Below, in pieces: positions 1 through 7,746 of a stretch of DNA of 49,174 nt. The stretch lies in the NCBI RefSeq assembly GCF_008709555.1, contig NZ_VYIJ01000011.1, positions 1 to 49,174 of the forward strand, in the 5' to 3' direction. The notes beneath the pieces are model-generated. The model was not told the DNA's origin and made no database searches. It was given only the letters and a program-made list of their open reading frames with translations. Every line of letters starts with the position of its first letter. Position 1 is the stretch's first letter. Position numbers and translations under genes: made by a program. Origin of the DNA: Thermoplasma sp. Its GTDB lineage: Archaea; Thermoplasmatota; Thermoplasmata; Thermoplasmatales; Thermoplasmataceae.

Positions 1-1
1 T

Positions 2-58
2 GATCCACAAGAATTAGAAAGTCTGAAGGATACACTCTTCAAATTGTTCGAAGAATAA
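2..58 (+). CDS. C-terminal end of an unidentified protein (partial)
   Basis: An open frame enters from the left edge and stops at TAA 56-58. It encodes only the last 18 residues, ending LFKLFEE, too few to assign a family. The same frame stays open after the stop as far as 427, so this tail and the next gene may be parts of one interrupted reading frame. Confidence 0.35.
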   Translation, partial: DPQELESLKDTLFKLFEE

Positions 59-109
59 CTCCGGGATCTCCTTGGAAGTCAGAATGGGAAGAATGTTAAT
101 AAAACCGTA

Positions 110-427
110 TTGGAATTGGTCTCCGTATTATGCAGTCTCTCCAGTGATGACCCTTCCAGTCTCATGAGAAGAGTTTTCGATACCATCATCAAGCAGAGGG
201 AGGCAGGCGAAAAGATAGGCTTAAAAGCCGATCTCTTCATGGATTTGTACAAAGAGAACAAGGAATGCTTCCGCGGAGAACAAATGATAATGGATCTACT
301 GAAAAAATATGTGAAAGATCTGAGGAAAGAGTCTATTGATTCGTACAAGGACTCCATTCTTATGGATAGTTATAAAAAGCAGGCCGACGCTTTAGAATCT
401 ATATACAAGGCGCTTACAAAGAACTAG
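110..427 (+). CDS. small hypothetical helical protein
   Basis: The frame encodes about 105 residues from a TTG at 110. There is no ATG in this frame between the preceding stop at 56-58 and 110, and no clear ribosome binding site, so the start is uncertain. The product is highly charged and looks all-helical (for example LMRRVFDTIIKQREAGEK), with no membrane segment or signal peptide. I do not recognise the family. Because the frame upstream of 110 continues without a break from the stop at 56-58, it may be the second part of a gene broken by a nonsense mutation, or a coupled downstream gene with a non-ATG start. Confidence 0.45.
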   Translation: MELVSVLCSLSSDDPSSLMRRVFDTIIKQREAGEKIGLKADLFMDLYKENKECFRGEQMIMDLLKKYVKDLRKESIDSYKDSILMDSYKKQADALESIYKALTKN

Positions 428-611
428 TTAGTAAAGCGCGAAAGGTTGCAATGCATGCCAATGATCTATCTGATGTATGAAATTAATACGGTGTATTTTT
501 CAGATCGAGCGTATACCATCCACCAATGATACAATCATTATGGCTCAGGTTTAAATTAAAAACAATTGATATTAATTACGGAAAGTGTAAAGCATTGAAC
601 TTTTAGAAGTA

Positions 612-698
612 TGCCGGGATCGGGGATCGAACCCGAGACCTCCGGATTTCTCAGTTTAACTTATGAGTCCGGCGCTCCTCCAGCTGAGCCACCCCGGC
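612..698 (-). tRNA. elongator tRNA-Met (CAU) with a 14-nt intron
   Basis: On the minus strand the sequence folds as a complete cloverleaf. The acceptor stem is 692-698 with 613-619, with discriminator A at 612, and there is a normal D arm and T arm with TTCGATC. The anticodon stem CCGGA/TCCGG carries loop CTCATAA, giving anticodon CAU. An extra 14 nt (648-661) sits between positions 37 and 38, the canonical archaeal intron site. The mature tRNA would be 73 nt without CCA, which is not encoded. The anticodon stem lacks the three G-C pairs of an initiator, so this is elongator Met. tRNA-Ile2 (CAU) is the alternative but fits less well with what I recall of Thermoplasma tRNA-Met. Confidence 0.93.
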
Positions 699-705
699 AT
701 CGTAT

Positions 706-1353
706 TCAGTTCTGGGCTATGGCCTCTCCACCCGGAGCAGGCTCATTCTTCTGCGGTTCCTGCACTCCAGACAGAGAGACAAGCTCTGATTTCCTTATCT
801 CTATCTTTCTGAGCGGATATATGTTCTTGGTCGCCTCTACCATGTCATTGTATGCGTCATCGCCTATAAGATATCTCACGAAATCGGCATAGCTCAGTTG
901 AGATCCCTTTGATACTATGAAGGACGTGAGAGCCTTCCTGATCTCAGACTTCTTTGTATTTGTGAGCTTGCCATCGCTTACGACGACAATCTTAACGGTT
1001 ATGATACTGCCGTCGGAAGTTTTTACATCTTCTATGATGTCGATTCTCTCCTTTCTGCGTCTCACAAGCCTTCTTATGTAATCATCGCCAATGTAATGGC
1101 CGATAAATATCGTCTTGCATTTTGTTCCTTCACAGCCTGTGATCCTGAATAGCGCCTTTTCATTTGATTTTTTAAAGTTCCCCGTGAGATCCGATATGGG
1201 AACCTCTACGATCCTATTTACCATTGAATCAGCATCTTCGCCCAGCGCCACGGTTACCTCTTTGGAACCAAGATATGGCGGAGACTCTACCGTATACCAT
1301 GTTTTCTCCTTCCACTTTTCTTTTCCTTTCTTTTGTGCTTTTTCGCCAGCCAT
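706..1353 (-). CDS. rps3ae: 30S ribosomal protein eS1 (S3Ae)
   Basis: This 215-residue protein is a full-length archaeal eS1/S3Ae, a small-subunit protein found in archaea and eukaryotes but not bacteria. Visible family features are the basic lysine-rich N-terminus (KKGKEKWKEKTWYT), the segment VPISDLTGNF about 55 residues in, and the C-terminal part YPLRKIEIRKSEL. The ATG at 1353 is preceded by GAGGG at a good distance, supporting this start and a short leader. A TATA-like TTTAATTTA lies near 1403-1412. Its 3' end is only 8 bp from the tRNA-Met gene on the same strand, so the two may be co-transcribed. Confidence 0.95.
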   Translation of the reverse strand: MAGEKAQKKGKEKWKEKTWYTVESPPYLGSKEVTVALGEDADSMVNRIVEVPISDLTGNFKKSNEKALFRITGCEGTKCKTIFIGHYIGDDYIRRLVRRRKERIDIIEDVKTSDGSIITVKIVVVSDGKLTNTKKSEIRKALTSFIVSKGSQLSYADFVRYLIGDDAYNDMVEATKNIYPLRKIEIRKSELVSLSGVQEPQKNEPAPGGEAIAQN

Positions 1354-1518
1354 CTAATCCCTCATGCACACTTAACGTGAATAGAAGGGTAATAATTGCA
1401 CTAAATTAAACCTTTCGTGCCTTGTTGTGATCAGTATGGAAGGATGATTGATTGGTGAGCTTTGAAAAAAGGGAACGCTCGATCACGATACCTGGCTGTA
1501 GGCCGGCTTTAGAAGAAT

Positions 1519-1974
1519 CTACTCCACGGAATTTATGCTATCCATCATTTTTGAGAGAACATAATTTGCTGTGTCCAGATCCGATTCTGAAAGACCGGCC
1601 AATGATCTCTCTATGAAGTCAAAATGTTTCTTTTTGGCCCCCTCATAGGCTTCTTTTCCATGATCCGTAAGTGATATCTTTATTATCCTTCTGTCTGTTT
1701 CTTCCCTCTTCCTCATAACGAGGCCCTTATCTTCCATCTTATCTATCACGCCAGTGACCCATCCTGGAGTGACATTTATGGCACTTGCTATGGTAGCCAT
1801 TGACATTGGGCCATTATCGGAGAGCTGCCTCATTATTGTAAACTCCGTGACTGAAAGGTTTATGCTGTTTAGGTCCCTCTCCGCCTTTTTGTACCAGAGT
1901 TTCCATAGATCAACGTAAAGGCGCCACACCTGGATCGCCTTTGAGTTGCAGGTCTTATCATTCATCCCCATCAC
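1519..1974 (-). CDS. MarR-family transcriptional regulator
   Basis: The product of about 150 residues has the winged-helix layout of MarR repressors. There is a helical N-terminal dimerisation region, an HTH around residues 55-85 (MATIASAINVTPGWVTGVI) and the wing sequence KREETDRRIIKISLTDHGK, which matches the family DRR-type wing motif. MarR proteins bind palindromic operators as dimers and usually release DNA on binding small phenolic or drug-like ligands; the ligand here is unknown. The GTG at 1974 and ATGs at 1971 and 1965 are all possible starts. The gene is divergent from the riboswitch-controlled transporter, and partial palindromes near its promoter suggest autoregulation. Confidence 0.88.
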   Translation of the reverse strand: MMGMNDKTCNSKAIQVWRLYVDLWKLWYKKAERDLNSINLSVTEFTIMRQLSDNGPMSMATIASAINVTPGWVTGVIDKMEDKGLVMRKREETDRRIIKISLTDHGKEAYEGAKKKHFDFIERSLAGLSESDLDTANYVLSKMMDSINSVE

Positions 1975-1984
1975 TCGATTTCAT

Positions 1985-2020
1985 AGCTTATATTATGCTT
2001 TATTACATATATTTTTGTAT
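1985..2020 (-). promoter_or_regulatory. marR promoter with candidate autoregulatory operator
   Basis: Reading toward marR, an AT-rich TATA region (AAAATATATG) lies around 2003-2014 and is flanked by TACA and TGTA arms. Just downstream, at 1985-1999, is the imperfect palindrome AGCTTATATTATGCT. It would overlap the transcription start, where an autorepressor is expected to bind. This is inferred from position and symmetry only. Confidence 0.35.
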
Positions 2021-2134
2021 CTAAAGGATTTTCAAGTAAGTTTTTTTGCATACTGAAATGCAGCTATGAAAGTTCATTTTTTAAACGCCAGCATAGGATC
2101 TCTATCCGAAAAGAGCTCGAAAAGTAGATAAAGG

Positions 2135-2143
2135 TATATATAA
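2135..2143 (+). promoter_or_regulatory. TATA box of the riboswitch-transporter gene
   Basis: TATATATAA at this position predicts transcription starting near 2165. That gives a leader of roughly 145 nt before the start codon at 2311, much longer than the leaderless arrangement of most genes here, and long enough to contain the TPP riboswitch. Confidence 0.6.
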
Positions 2144-2221
2144 TACATACGTGCCGATCGCTTGATCCATCCTGTGGAGCAGGCAAAACCTATCCATCTG
2201 GATGCGATCCAACATGAATTA

Positions 2222-2310
2222 GGCGAGGGGGAGCTCCCGACGGGGCTGAGAGGATCCAAGTGGATCGACCCCTGGAACCTGATCCGGGTAATACCGGCGG
2301 AGGGAATCGT
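2222..2310 (+). promoter_or_regulatory. TPP (thiamine pyrophosphate) riboswitch
   Basis: The leader contains the conserved THI-element blocks in order: GGGG (P2 5' strand), GGGCTGAGA, CGACCCC, CCTGATC, GGTAATACC and GGCGGAGGGA. The segment between CTGAGA and ACCCC carries an extra small hairpin (GATCC/GGATC), an optional P3a arm. P5 is CCGG/CCGG around TAATA. P1 can form from GCGA 2223-2226 with TCGT 2307-2310, ending at the base before the start codon. The Shine-Dalgarno-like GGAGGG (2299-2304) is part of the conserved core. TPP binding should therefore hide the ribosome binding site and switch off translation. Confidence 0.93.
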
Positions 2311-3585
2311 ATGATGAACGAAATGAAGAGAGATGGTGGGAGGCCAGATTCTGGCCGAGGATATAGCCTTAGAAATTTGCTTGTATCTGCTTCTGCTGGA
2401 ATGTTCATATGGGGAATAATAGCGAGCGTGGCCCCGCTGGCAACACAGTGGCCATTCATATCATCGCTTCCCAGAACTTATGAGGCAGTATTTCTTGCGG
2501 TTCCGTCGATATTTCTGCTTATAGGAGATCTGTCTCTTGGCAGGCTATCCGATCTCTTTGGCAGGAAAGTTGTATACATTTCAACAATCGTTCTATATCT
2601 CCTTGGTATATTCATAATCTACTTTGCATACTCAGTCGTCCCGCTTATAATCGGCATAGCCCTGGCTGAAATAGGCGTCGGTGGTGAGGAGGTAACAGCA
2701 CTCTCGCTGATTGCAGAGGATGTTCCTGTGAAGAACCGTGGAAGGTATCTGGTCCTGGTTCCAAACATGAACAATGTGGGAAGCTTCGTAATAGCTTTTC
2801 TCTTCCTCTATTTCTACTCATCAAGCATCCATACGCAAAAGATCTATTTCCTCATACTGGCTGTTGCCACGGTCTTTCTGGCAGTATACACAAGGTCTCG
2901 CGTGCCTGAATCGTTCAGGTGGCTTAAGGAGAAGGGCAGAGAAGAAGATGCATATGAGATAAGGCGAGAGATCGGCGTCGAAGATGAGGGAATATCGGTG
3001 AGGGAGCCAAATTATCTCTTTACGGTCATTTTCCTCGGTATAATAGGTATTTCACAGTATCTTACCTTCGGTTTGATGGCCTACATAATAGGCCCTTACT
3101 ACTTCTCCAGCGAACCCAATTTCACCAGCGAGATCATAGTTTATGCAATGGCTGGCGCATCAGTGGCCGGATTCATAGCGATGTTTCTTGTCAACATGGG
3201 AAGGAAGCGCTATTCCATGCTTTCATATTTTGGTGGAATGGTGACGATGATTCTGATACTGGCCCTGATCAGATACATATCATATCCAACCGTGTTCCTG
3301 CCGCTTCTCTTCATGAACATGATGTTTTCCGAGTTCGCATGGGCTTCCAGAACAACACTGGAACCTGAACTGTTCAGAACAGCACATAGGTCTTATTCGA
3401 TCGGTCTCGTACGTATCTTTCCTATGCTGGCATACATAGCGTCCATATACACGACCGCGTCGTTCTCGCTTGATCAGTACATAATGTTCAATCTTATACT
3501 GTGGACGGTTGGATTCATAGCCACCGTCATATGGGCAATCTATGGAATAGAGACGAAAAACATCAGCATGGATTTCAGCAGATGA
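2311..3585 (+). CDS. MFS transporter under TPP-riboswitch control, probable thiamine or precursor uptake
   Basis: The protein is about 424 residues from ATG 2311 and has roughly 12 hydrophobic segments. A typical MFS cytoplasmic-loop motif sits between TM2 and TM3 (GRLSDLFGRKVV), and a related one lies in the second half (NMGRKRYSMLS). A longer frame opening at GTG 2260 runs through the riboswitch core and is not the real start; ATG 2311 follows GGAGGG by 6 nt. The TPP riboswitch directly upstream makes uptake of thiamine or a precursor the best prediction. From memory, comparative work on thiamine regulons noted THI elements before predicted transporters in Thermoplasma. The substrate is inferred from context, not from the protein. 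Confidence 0.85.
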   Translation: MMNEMKRDGGRPDSGRGYSLRNLLVSASAGMFIWGIIASVAPLATQWPFISSLPRTYEAVFLAVPSIFLLIGDLSLGRLSDLFGRKVVYISTIVLYLLGIFIIYFAYSVVPLIIGIALAEIGVGGEEVTALSLIAEDVPVKNRGRYLVLVPNMNNVGSFVIAFLFLYFYSSSIHTQKIYFLILAVATVFLAVYTRSRVPESFRWLKEKGREEDAYEIRREIGVEDEGISVREPNYLFTVIFLGIIGISQYLTFGLMAYIIGPYYFSSEPNFTSEIIVYAMAGASVAGFIAMFLVNMGRKRYSMLSYFGGMVTMILILALIRYISYPTVFLPLLFMNMMFSEFAWASRTTLEPELFRTAHRSYSIGLVRIFPMLAYIASIYTTASFSLDQYIMFNLILWTVGFIATVIWAIYGIETKNISMDFSR

Positions 3586-3652
3586 AAAAGTTCATAGTCA
3601 GAATAGAATTAAATAACTATATTAGAATACTGCAATGGTATGAGGTATTGAT

Positions 3653-4249
3653 ATGAAGAGTATTGAAGAACTCTATAAGAGGGCCCTTGAGCTGAAAAAT
3701 AAGGGTATGAGCGATAAGGAAATCTCGACTGAACTTCACCTTTCGGTTAACACTGTCACATGGCTTCTCAGCAAGGAATTCCTCAAGGAAGGTGCGGTGC
3801 AGGACGTCAAGATCGGTTGGAGGAGCGTGGGCGTATTTGGATCTAGAATGATAAGCATAGCGGAGATAATGAGTGACATAATAAGAGAGGAGATGAACAA
3901 GAATTCATTTGAGGTGGATTCGATACTTGGCATAGCAATAAACGGCATACCCTACGCAACCCTTGTTTCGTATCTCATGGATAAGGAGCTGATAGTTTAC
4001 AGGCCGCATCCAGCCAGGAAAGAGGGTGTATTCAGCTCGAACTTTGCATCGGTTGAGGGTAAGCGGGTCGTCATAATAGATGATGTTGCCAGCACCGGCG
4101 AAACGATGAGACGCACTATAACGGACGTAACAAAGGAGGGAGGAAAGCCTGTTCTATGCGTCCTACTGGCCTCGAAGATGAGCGTCAACGATCTGAACGG
4201 TGTACCTGTGAGATCGCTCATAAGGACTCAGGTCATCGGAGGATCCTGA
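3653..4249 (+). CDS. HTH-phosphoribosyltransferase regulator (GfcR-like, PyrE-related)
   Basis: This 198-residue protein has two parts. Residues 1-50 look like a helix-turn-helix domain ([18 protein letters not shown]). Residues 60-198 form a type I phosphoribosyltransferase fold with the PRPP-binding signature [13 protein letters not shown] near residue 140. It is related to orotate phosphoribosyltransferase, but the HTH fusion matches the archaeal GfcR group, which in haloarchaea controls sugar degradation genes, probably by sensing a metabolite in the PRTase pocket. Thermoplasma uses an Entner-Doudoroff route, so a role in sugar regulation is reasonable, but a catalytic PRTase role cannot be excluded. 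It has its own AT-rich promoter region upstream (AATTAAATAACTATATTA). Confidence 0.8.
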   Translation: MKSIEELYKRALELKNKGMSDKEISTELHLSVNTVTWLLSKEFLKEGAVQDVKIGWRSVGVFGSRMISIAEIMSDIIREEMNKNSFEVDSILGIAINGIPYATLVSYLMDKELIVYRPHPARKEGVFSSNFASVEGKRVVIIDDVASTGETMRRTITDVTKEGGKPVLCVLLASKMSVNDLNGVPVRSLIRTQVIGGS

Positions 4250-4365
4250 ATCTTGAGGAACCTTCCCTGAAAAATACGATCTATATTTTCATTTTTACAT
4301 TCACCCTCGGCCATCTGATCTGGGGTGCATGAAAGTATTATTTATTGTCTTCTCATTCACAGCCA

Positions 4366-5889
4366 GTGATAAGGTTGTTCTGGGCAGACGCTTTGGTCAA
4401 GGACCTATCTGGGCCCCAGCGGGTCTCTACCGGCATATCCCCATCTGGTCCGATACATATTGGCAACATGCGTGAGATACTCACAGGTGACCTCCTGTAC
4501 AAGGCCATAGCGAAGAGGGAGCTCGAAGCTGATTTCATATACCTGTGCGATGATATGGATCCCCTTCGCAAGGTCTATCCATTTCTGAGCAGGGAATATG
4601 AGAAATATGTTGGATATCCTCTCAAAAATATACCTGCTCCTGAGGGTTCTGGTAAGTATTCAGATTACTATCTCGATCCATTCGTTCGTGTGATGAAGGA
4701 GGCCAATATACCAGCACGTGTCATAAAAACCTCGGACCTTTACGACAGTGGGATGCTGGCTCAGGCATGCGACATTGCGATAAATAATAGGGATAAGATA
4801 AAGGAAATACTCGAAACAGTATCCGGAAGGAAGATAGAAGGCGATTTCTATCCGTATGAGCCTCTGTGCGAGAAATGCGGCAGAATAAACACAACGACTG
4901 TGGTATCCTACAGCTATCCCTATGCAGAGTACGTATGCAAATGCGGGTATCATGGCTTTGCCGATGTGAGAAGGGCTGAGGGAAAGATGCCATGGAGAGT
5001 CGAATGGCCTGCGAAATGGTTCGCCCTGAAGGTCACGGTTGAGCCATTCGGCAAAGACCACGGCGCACCCGGGGGTTCGTATGATACAGGAAAGAGAATA
5101 GCCAGGGAGGTCTTTGGCATCGATCCACCGGTTCCGCTGATATACGAGCGCATAATACTTAAGGGAAAGGGCGCGATGCATTCATCCACCGGTCTGGCCA
5201 TAGCGGCGTCCGAGATAATGGAGGTTATACCACCCGATCTTCTCCGCTATATGATCGCCCGTGTAAACCCGGGGAGACACATAGATTTCGACCCAGGGAT
5301 GGGCATACTGGCGCTGGCAGACGAGCTTGAAAAGCTTCAGGATGCCTACTTTGGAAACAGAAAGGGCCTCGATGAGGATCAGACAGCCATGGTCGAATAC
5401 TCGCTGGTAAACAGAGACAGAAAACCGTATCCTGTTGACTTCAGGCATCTTGTGACTCTTGTCCAGATATACAGAACTGAGGATGAGATACTCAGAGCCG
5501 TCAGGATGAGCGCAACCTCAGATTTCGTGGAGGCAGATTTCAGAAAGGAGATAGAGTATGCAAAGAGATGGCTTGAAAGATACGCACCGGATAGCGTGAA
5601 ATTCAGGATCCTGCCGGTTGATCATGCTGTAGAAGTGAATGATAATGATCGCGCGATCCTCGCGGAGTTCATGAAGGACATCGATGCCATGCCATGGAAC
5701 TCAGAGTCTATACATAATAAGGTATACGAGATCGCGGAAAAATTCAAAATTTCTCCGGAATCTGTATTCACGCTCTTTTACAGAATATTCATAGGCAAGG
5801 ACAGAGGACCAAGGCTTGGCTATTTCCTCTTCAACCTCGGTAGGGATTTCGTTGAAGAGAGGATCAGGAATGTGATATCCGGTCACTGA
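4366..5889 (+). CDS. lysS: lysyl-tRNA synthetase, class I
   Basis: The enzyme charges tRNA-Lys and belongs to the class I LysRS typical of many archaea rather than the class II enzyme of most bacteria. The HIGH-type motif is HIGN at residues 31-34 within GISPSGPIHIGN. A zinc-type cysteine set (CEKCGR then CKCG) lies near residues 170-205. The KMSKS-equivalent loop is around KGAMHSSTG. I chose GTG 4366, giving a start MIRLFWADALV, because TATTATTTA at 4336-4344 lies about 26 bp upstream, as expected for a leaderless mRNA. TTG 4345 would add seven residues and overlap the TATA region. About 507 residues, normal for the family. Confidence 0.93.
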   Translation: MIRLFWADALVKDLSGPQRVSTGISPSGPIHIGNMREILTGDLLYKAIAKRELEADFIYLCDDMDPLRKVYPFLSREYEKYVGYPLKNIPAPEGSGKYSDYYLDPFVRVMKEANIPARVIKTSDLYDSGMLAQACDIAINNRDKIKEILETVSGRKIEGDFYPYEPLCEKCGRINTTTVVSYSYPYAEYVCKCGYHGFADVRRAEGKMPWRVEWPAKWFALKVTVEPFGKDHGAPGGSYDTGKRIAREVFGIDPPVPLIYERIILKGKGAMHSSTGLAIAASEIMEVIPPDLLRYMIARVNPGRHIDFDPGMGILALADELEKLQDAYFGNRKGLDEDQTAMVEYSLVNRDRKPYPVDFRHLVTLVQIYRTEDEILRAVRMSATSDFVEADFRKEIEYAKRWLERYAPDSVKFRILPVDHAVEVNDNDRAILAEFMKDIDAMPWNSESIHNKVYEIAEKFKISPESVFTLFYRIFIGKDRGPRLGYFLFNLGRDFVEERIRNVISGH

Positions 5890-5962
5890 CATTTGAAATC
5901 CCGCATGCATTTTTTCAGGGATATTAGAAAATCAATAATATCAGAAATAAATTAAGTGTGAG

Positions 5963-7606
5963 GTGGTTCAGATCAGGATACTTGTCAACTGCGCACTTCC
6001 ATATGCAAACGGGCCCCTTCATATAGGTCACATAGCAGGAGCATACCTGGGTGCAGATGTTTTTGTGAGGTACAATAGGCTCATCGGGAATGAAGTCCTG
6101 TATGTTTCTGGAAGCGATGAATATGGTACACCGATAACAGTCAGGGCTGAGAAGGAGGGAAGGTCTCCGAAGGAGATAGCAGATATTTACTACGAGGAGC
6201 ATCTCAGGACGTTTGAGAACCTGAATATAAATTTCGACATCTTCATGAGGACGACATGGCCCGAGCACTCGGAGAACGCTCAGGAATTCTTCCTCAAACT
6301 GTTGAACGAGGGATATATCGAGAAGGGAACGATGATAGCTCCATTTTGCAGGAAGATAGGCAGGTTCATGCCTGACCGCTATATCGAAGGAACATGCCCT
6401 TACTGCCATTATCCTAAGGCGAGAGGCGATCAGTGCGATAACTGCGGCAGGACGCTTGATCCACAGGATCTTATAGATCCCAAATGCATACTGAGCGGAG
6501 AGACGCCGGAGTTCAGGGAGACAGAGCATTTCTTTCTGAGGCTGGATCTTCTCGAAGAGAAGCTCAAGAGCTGGATCTCCACAAAGACCTACTGGAAACC
6601 AAACGTACTCGCATACACGCAGAATTTCATCTCCGGCGGGTTGAAAAAACGCCCGATCACCAGGGACATAGACTGGGGCGTCAGGATACCTCTGGATGGA
6701 TACGATACAAAGAGGATATACGTCTGGTTTGAGGCTCTGATCGGCTACATAACAGGGGCCAGGGAATACTCAAAGAGGATCGGCAATCCGGACCTCTGGA
6801 AGGAGTATTATTTCGATCCAGAGGTTAGGAACTACTATTTCATCGGAAAGGATAACATACCCTTCCATGCCTTAATATGGCCAGCGATGCTGATGGGTTA
6901 TGGTGGATTCAACCTCCCATACGATATACCTGCCAACGAATACCTGACGTTCAAGGGGCAGCAGTTTTCCAAGAGCAGGGGGATAGGTTACAGCGTAGAC
7001 GATCTGCTGAAAGCCGTTCCTGCAGATTACCTGAGGTATTACGTGGCATCGATACTGCCGGAGACCGGCGATTCAGATTTTTCCCTCGAAGAGCTTGTCA
7101 GTACAGTCAATTCGGATCTTATCGATAAATATGGAAACCTGGTGTACCGCATTGTGTCTTTCATAGACAAATACGGGTTGACCCTCGATCCTGTTGATGT
7201 CAATGGTGATGAGGAATTCCAATATGCACGAAGATCGTTTGAATCCTGGCTTGACGACCTTTCAGGTGTGCATGTGAAGCGGGCCCTGTCAAGATGGCTG
7301 GATCTGGCGATATATGCAAACGGATTTTTCAACAGGTCAGAACCATGGAAAACTGTGAAGAATGACAGGCAGAAGCTCAATCACGATCTTTACCTATCCC
7401 TGAAGATAACCGAGTTCCTGACCGTGATGGCGTATCCTTACATACCGTCGTCGGCTATCAAGATATGGGATATACTGGGTATACCGTTCAGTATTGATAG
7501 TTCGTACAGCCATCTGTATGAGATGCATGGGTTTTCGGTTCACAGGGGTTCGATCCCGTTCGAGAAGATCGATCTCGAAGCCGTATCTTCAAAATTAAAT
7601 AATTGA
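5963..7606 (+). CDS. metG: methionyl-tRNA synthetase
   Basis: This class I synthetase charges tRNA-Met for initiation and elongation. HIGH is at residues 20-23 (GPLHIGHIAGA). The KMSKS motif appears as QFSKS at residues 334-338. The connective-peptide zinc knuckles are visible (CPYCHYPKARGDQCDNC, around residues 143-160), and the anticodon-binding helical domain follows. At 547 residues it lacks the C-terminal tRNA-binding EMAP/Trbp111 extension found in some MetRSs. The GTG at 5963 is the only good start before HIGH. It follows lysS by 73 bp with AT-rich sequence between, so it may have its own promoter. Confidence 0.94.
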   Translation: MVQIRILVNCALPYANGPLHIGHIAGAYLGADVFVRYNRLIGNEVLYVSGSDEYGTPITVRAEKEGRSPKEIADIYYEEHLRTFENLNINFDIFMRTTWPEHSENAQEFFLKLLNEGYIEKGTMIAPFCRKIGRFMPDRYIEGTCPYCHYPKARGDQCDNCGRTLDPQDLIDPKCILSGETPEFRETEHFFLRLDLLEEKLKSWISTKTYWKPNVLAYTQNFISGGLKKRPITRDIDWGVRIPLDGYDTKRIYVWFEALIGYITGAREYSKRIGNPDLWKEYYFDPEVRNYYFIGKDNIPFHALIWPAMLMGYGGFNLPYDIPANEYLTFKGQQFSKSRGIGYSVDDLLKAVPADYLRYYVASILPETGDSDFSLEELVSTVNSDLIDKYGNLVYRIVSFIDKYGLTLDPVDVNGDEEFQYARRSFESWLDDLSGVHVKRALSRWLDLAIYANGFFNRSEPWKTVKNDRQKLNHDLYLSLKITEFLTVMAYPYIPSSAIKIWDILGIPFSIDSSYSHLYEMHGFSVHRGSIPFEKIDLEAVSSKLNN

Positions 7607-7662
7607 TATATTATCTTTATAATTCAACAAGAATAACGCATTCCCATAATATTTCAGTTATG

Positions 7663-7746
7663 TTTATATAACATGAATGTAATATAGAAACAGGGCCGGC
7701 GTCAAAGTTGATTTTTTCGCCGATCCCACTTTGAAGAGGTTAAGAG
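7663..7746 (+). promoter_or_regulatory. promoter and structured leader of the APC permease gene
   Basis: TTTATATA at 7663-7670 predicts transcription starting near 7690-7695. The leader then holds CGGCG 7697-7701, CAAAGT 7703-7708, CGCCG 7718-7722 and ACTTTG 7728-7733. The first pairs with the third and the second with the fourth, an interleaved order that would make an H-type pseudoknot. A ribosome binding site AGAGG (7735-7739) follows immediately, before ATG 7747. The pairing is read from sequence; regulation is inference. Confidence 0.45.

Noticed and set aside
2260-2310. In-frame N-terminal extension of the MFS transporter from GTG 2260
   Set aside because: It would translate through the TPP riboswitch core and its ribosome binding site; ATG 2311 is correctly placed behind GGAGGG.
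4660-5181. 173-residue minus-strand ORF inside lysS
   Set aside because: It lies wholly antisense to a clear synthetase gene and has no family features.
7671-7680. ACATGAATGT palindrome next to the permease TATA box as an operator
   Set aside because: Only 4-bp arms in AT-rich sequence; too short to separate from chance.
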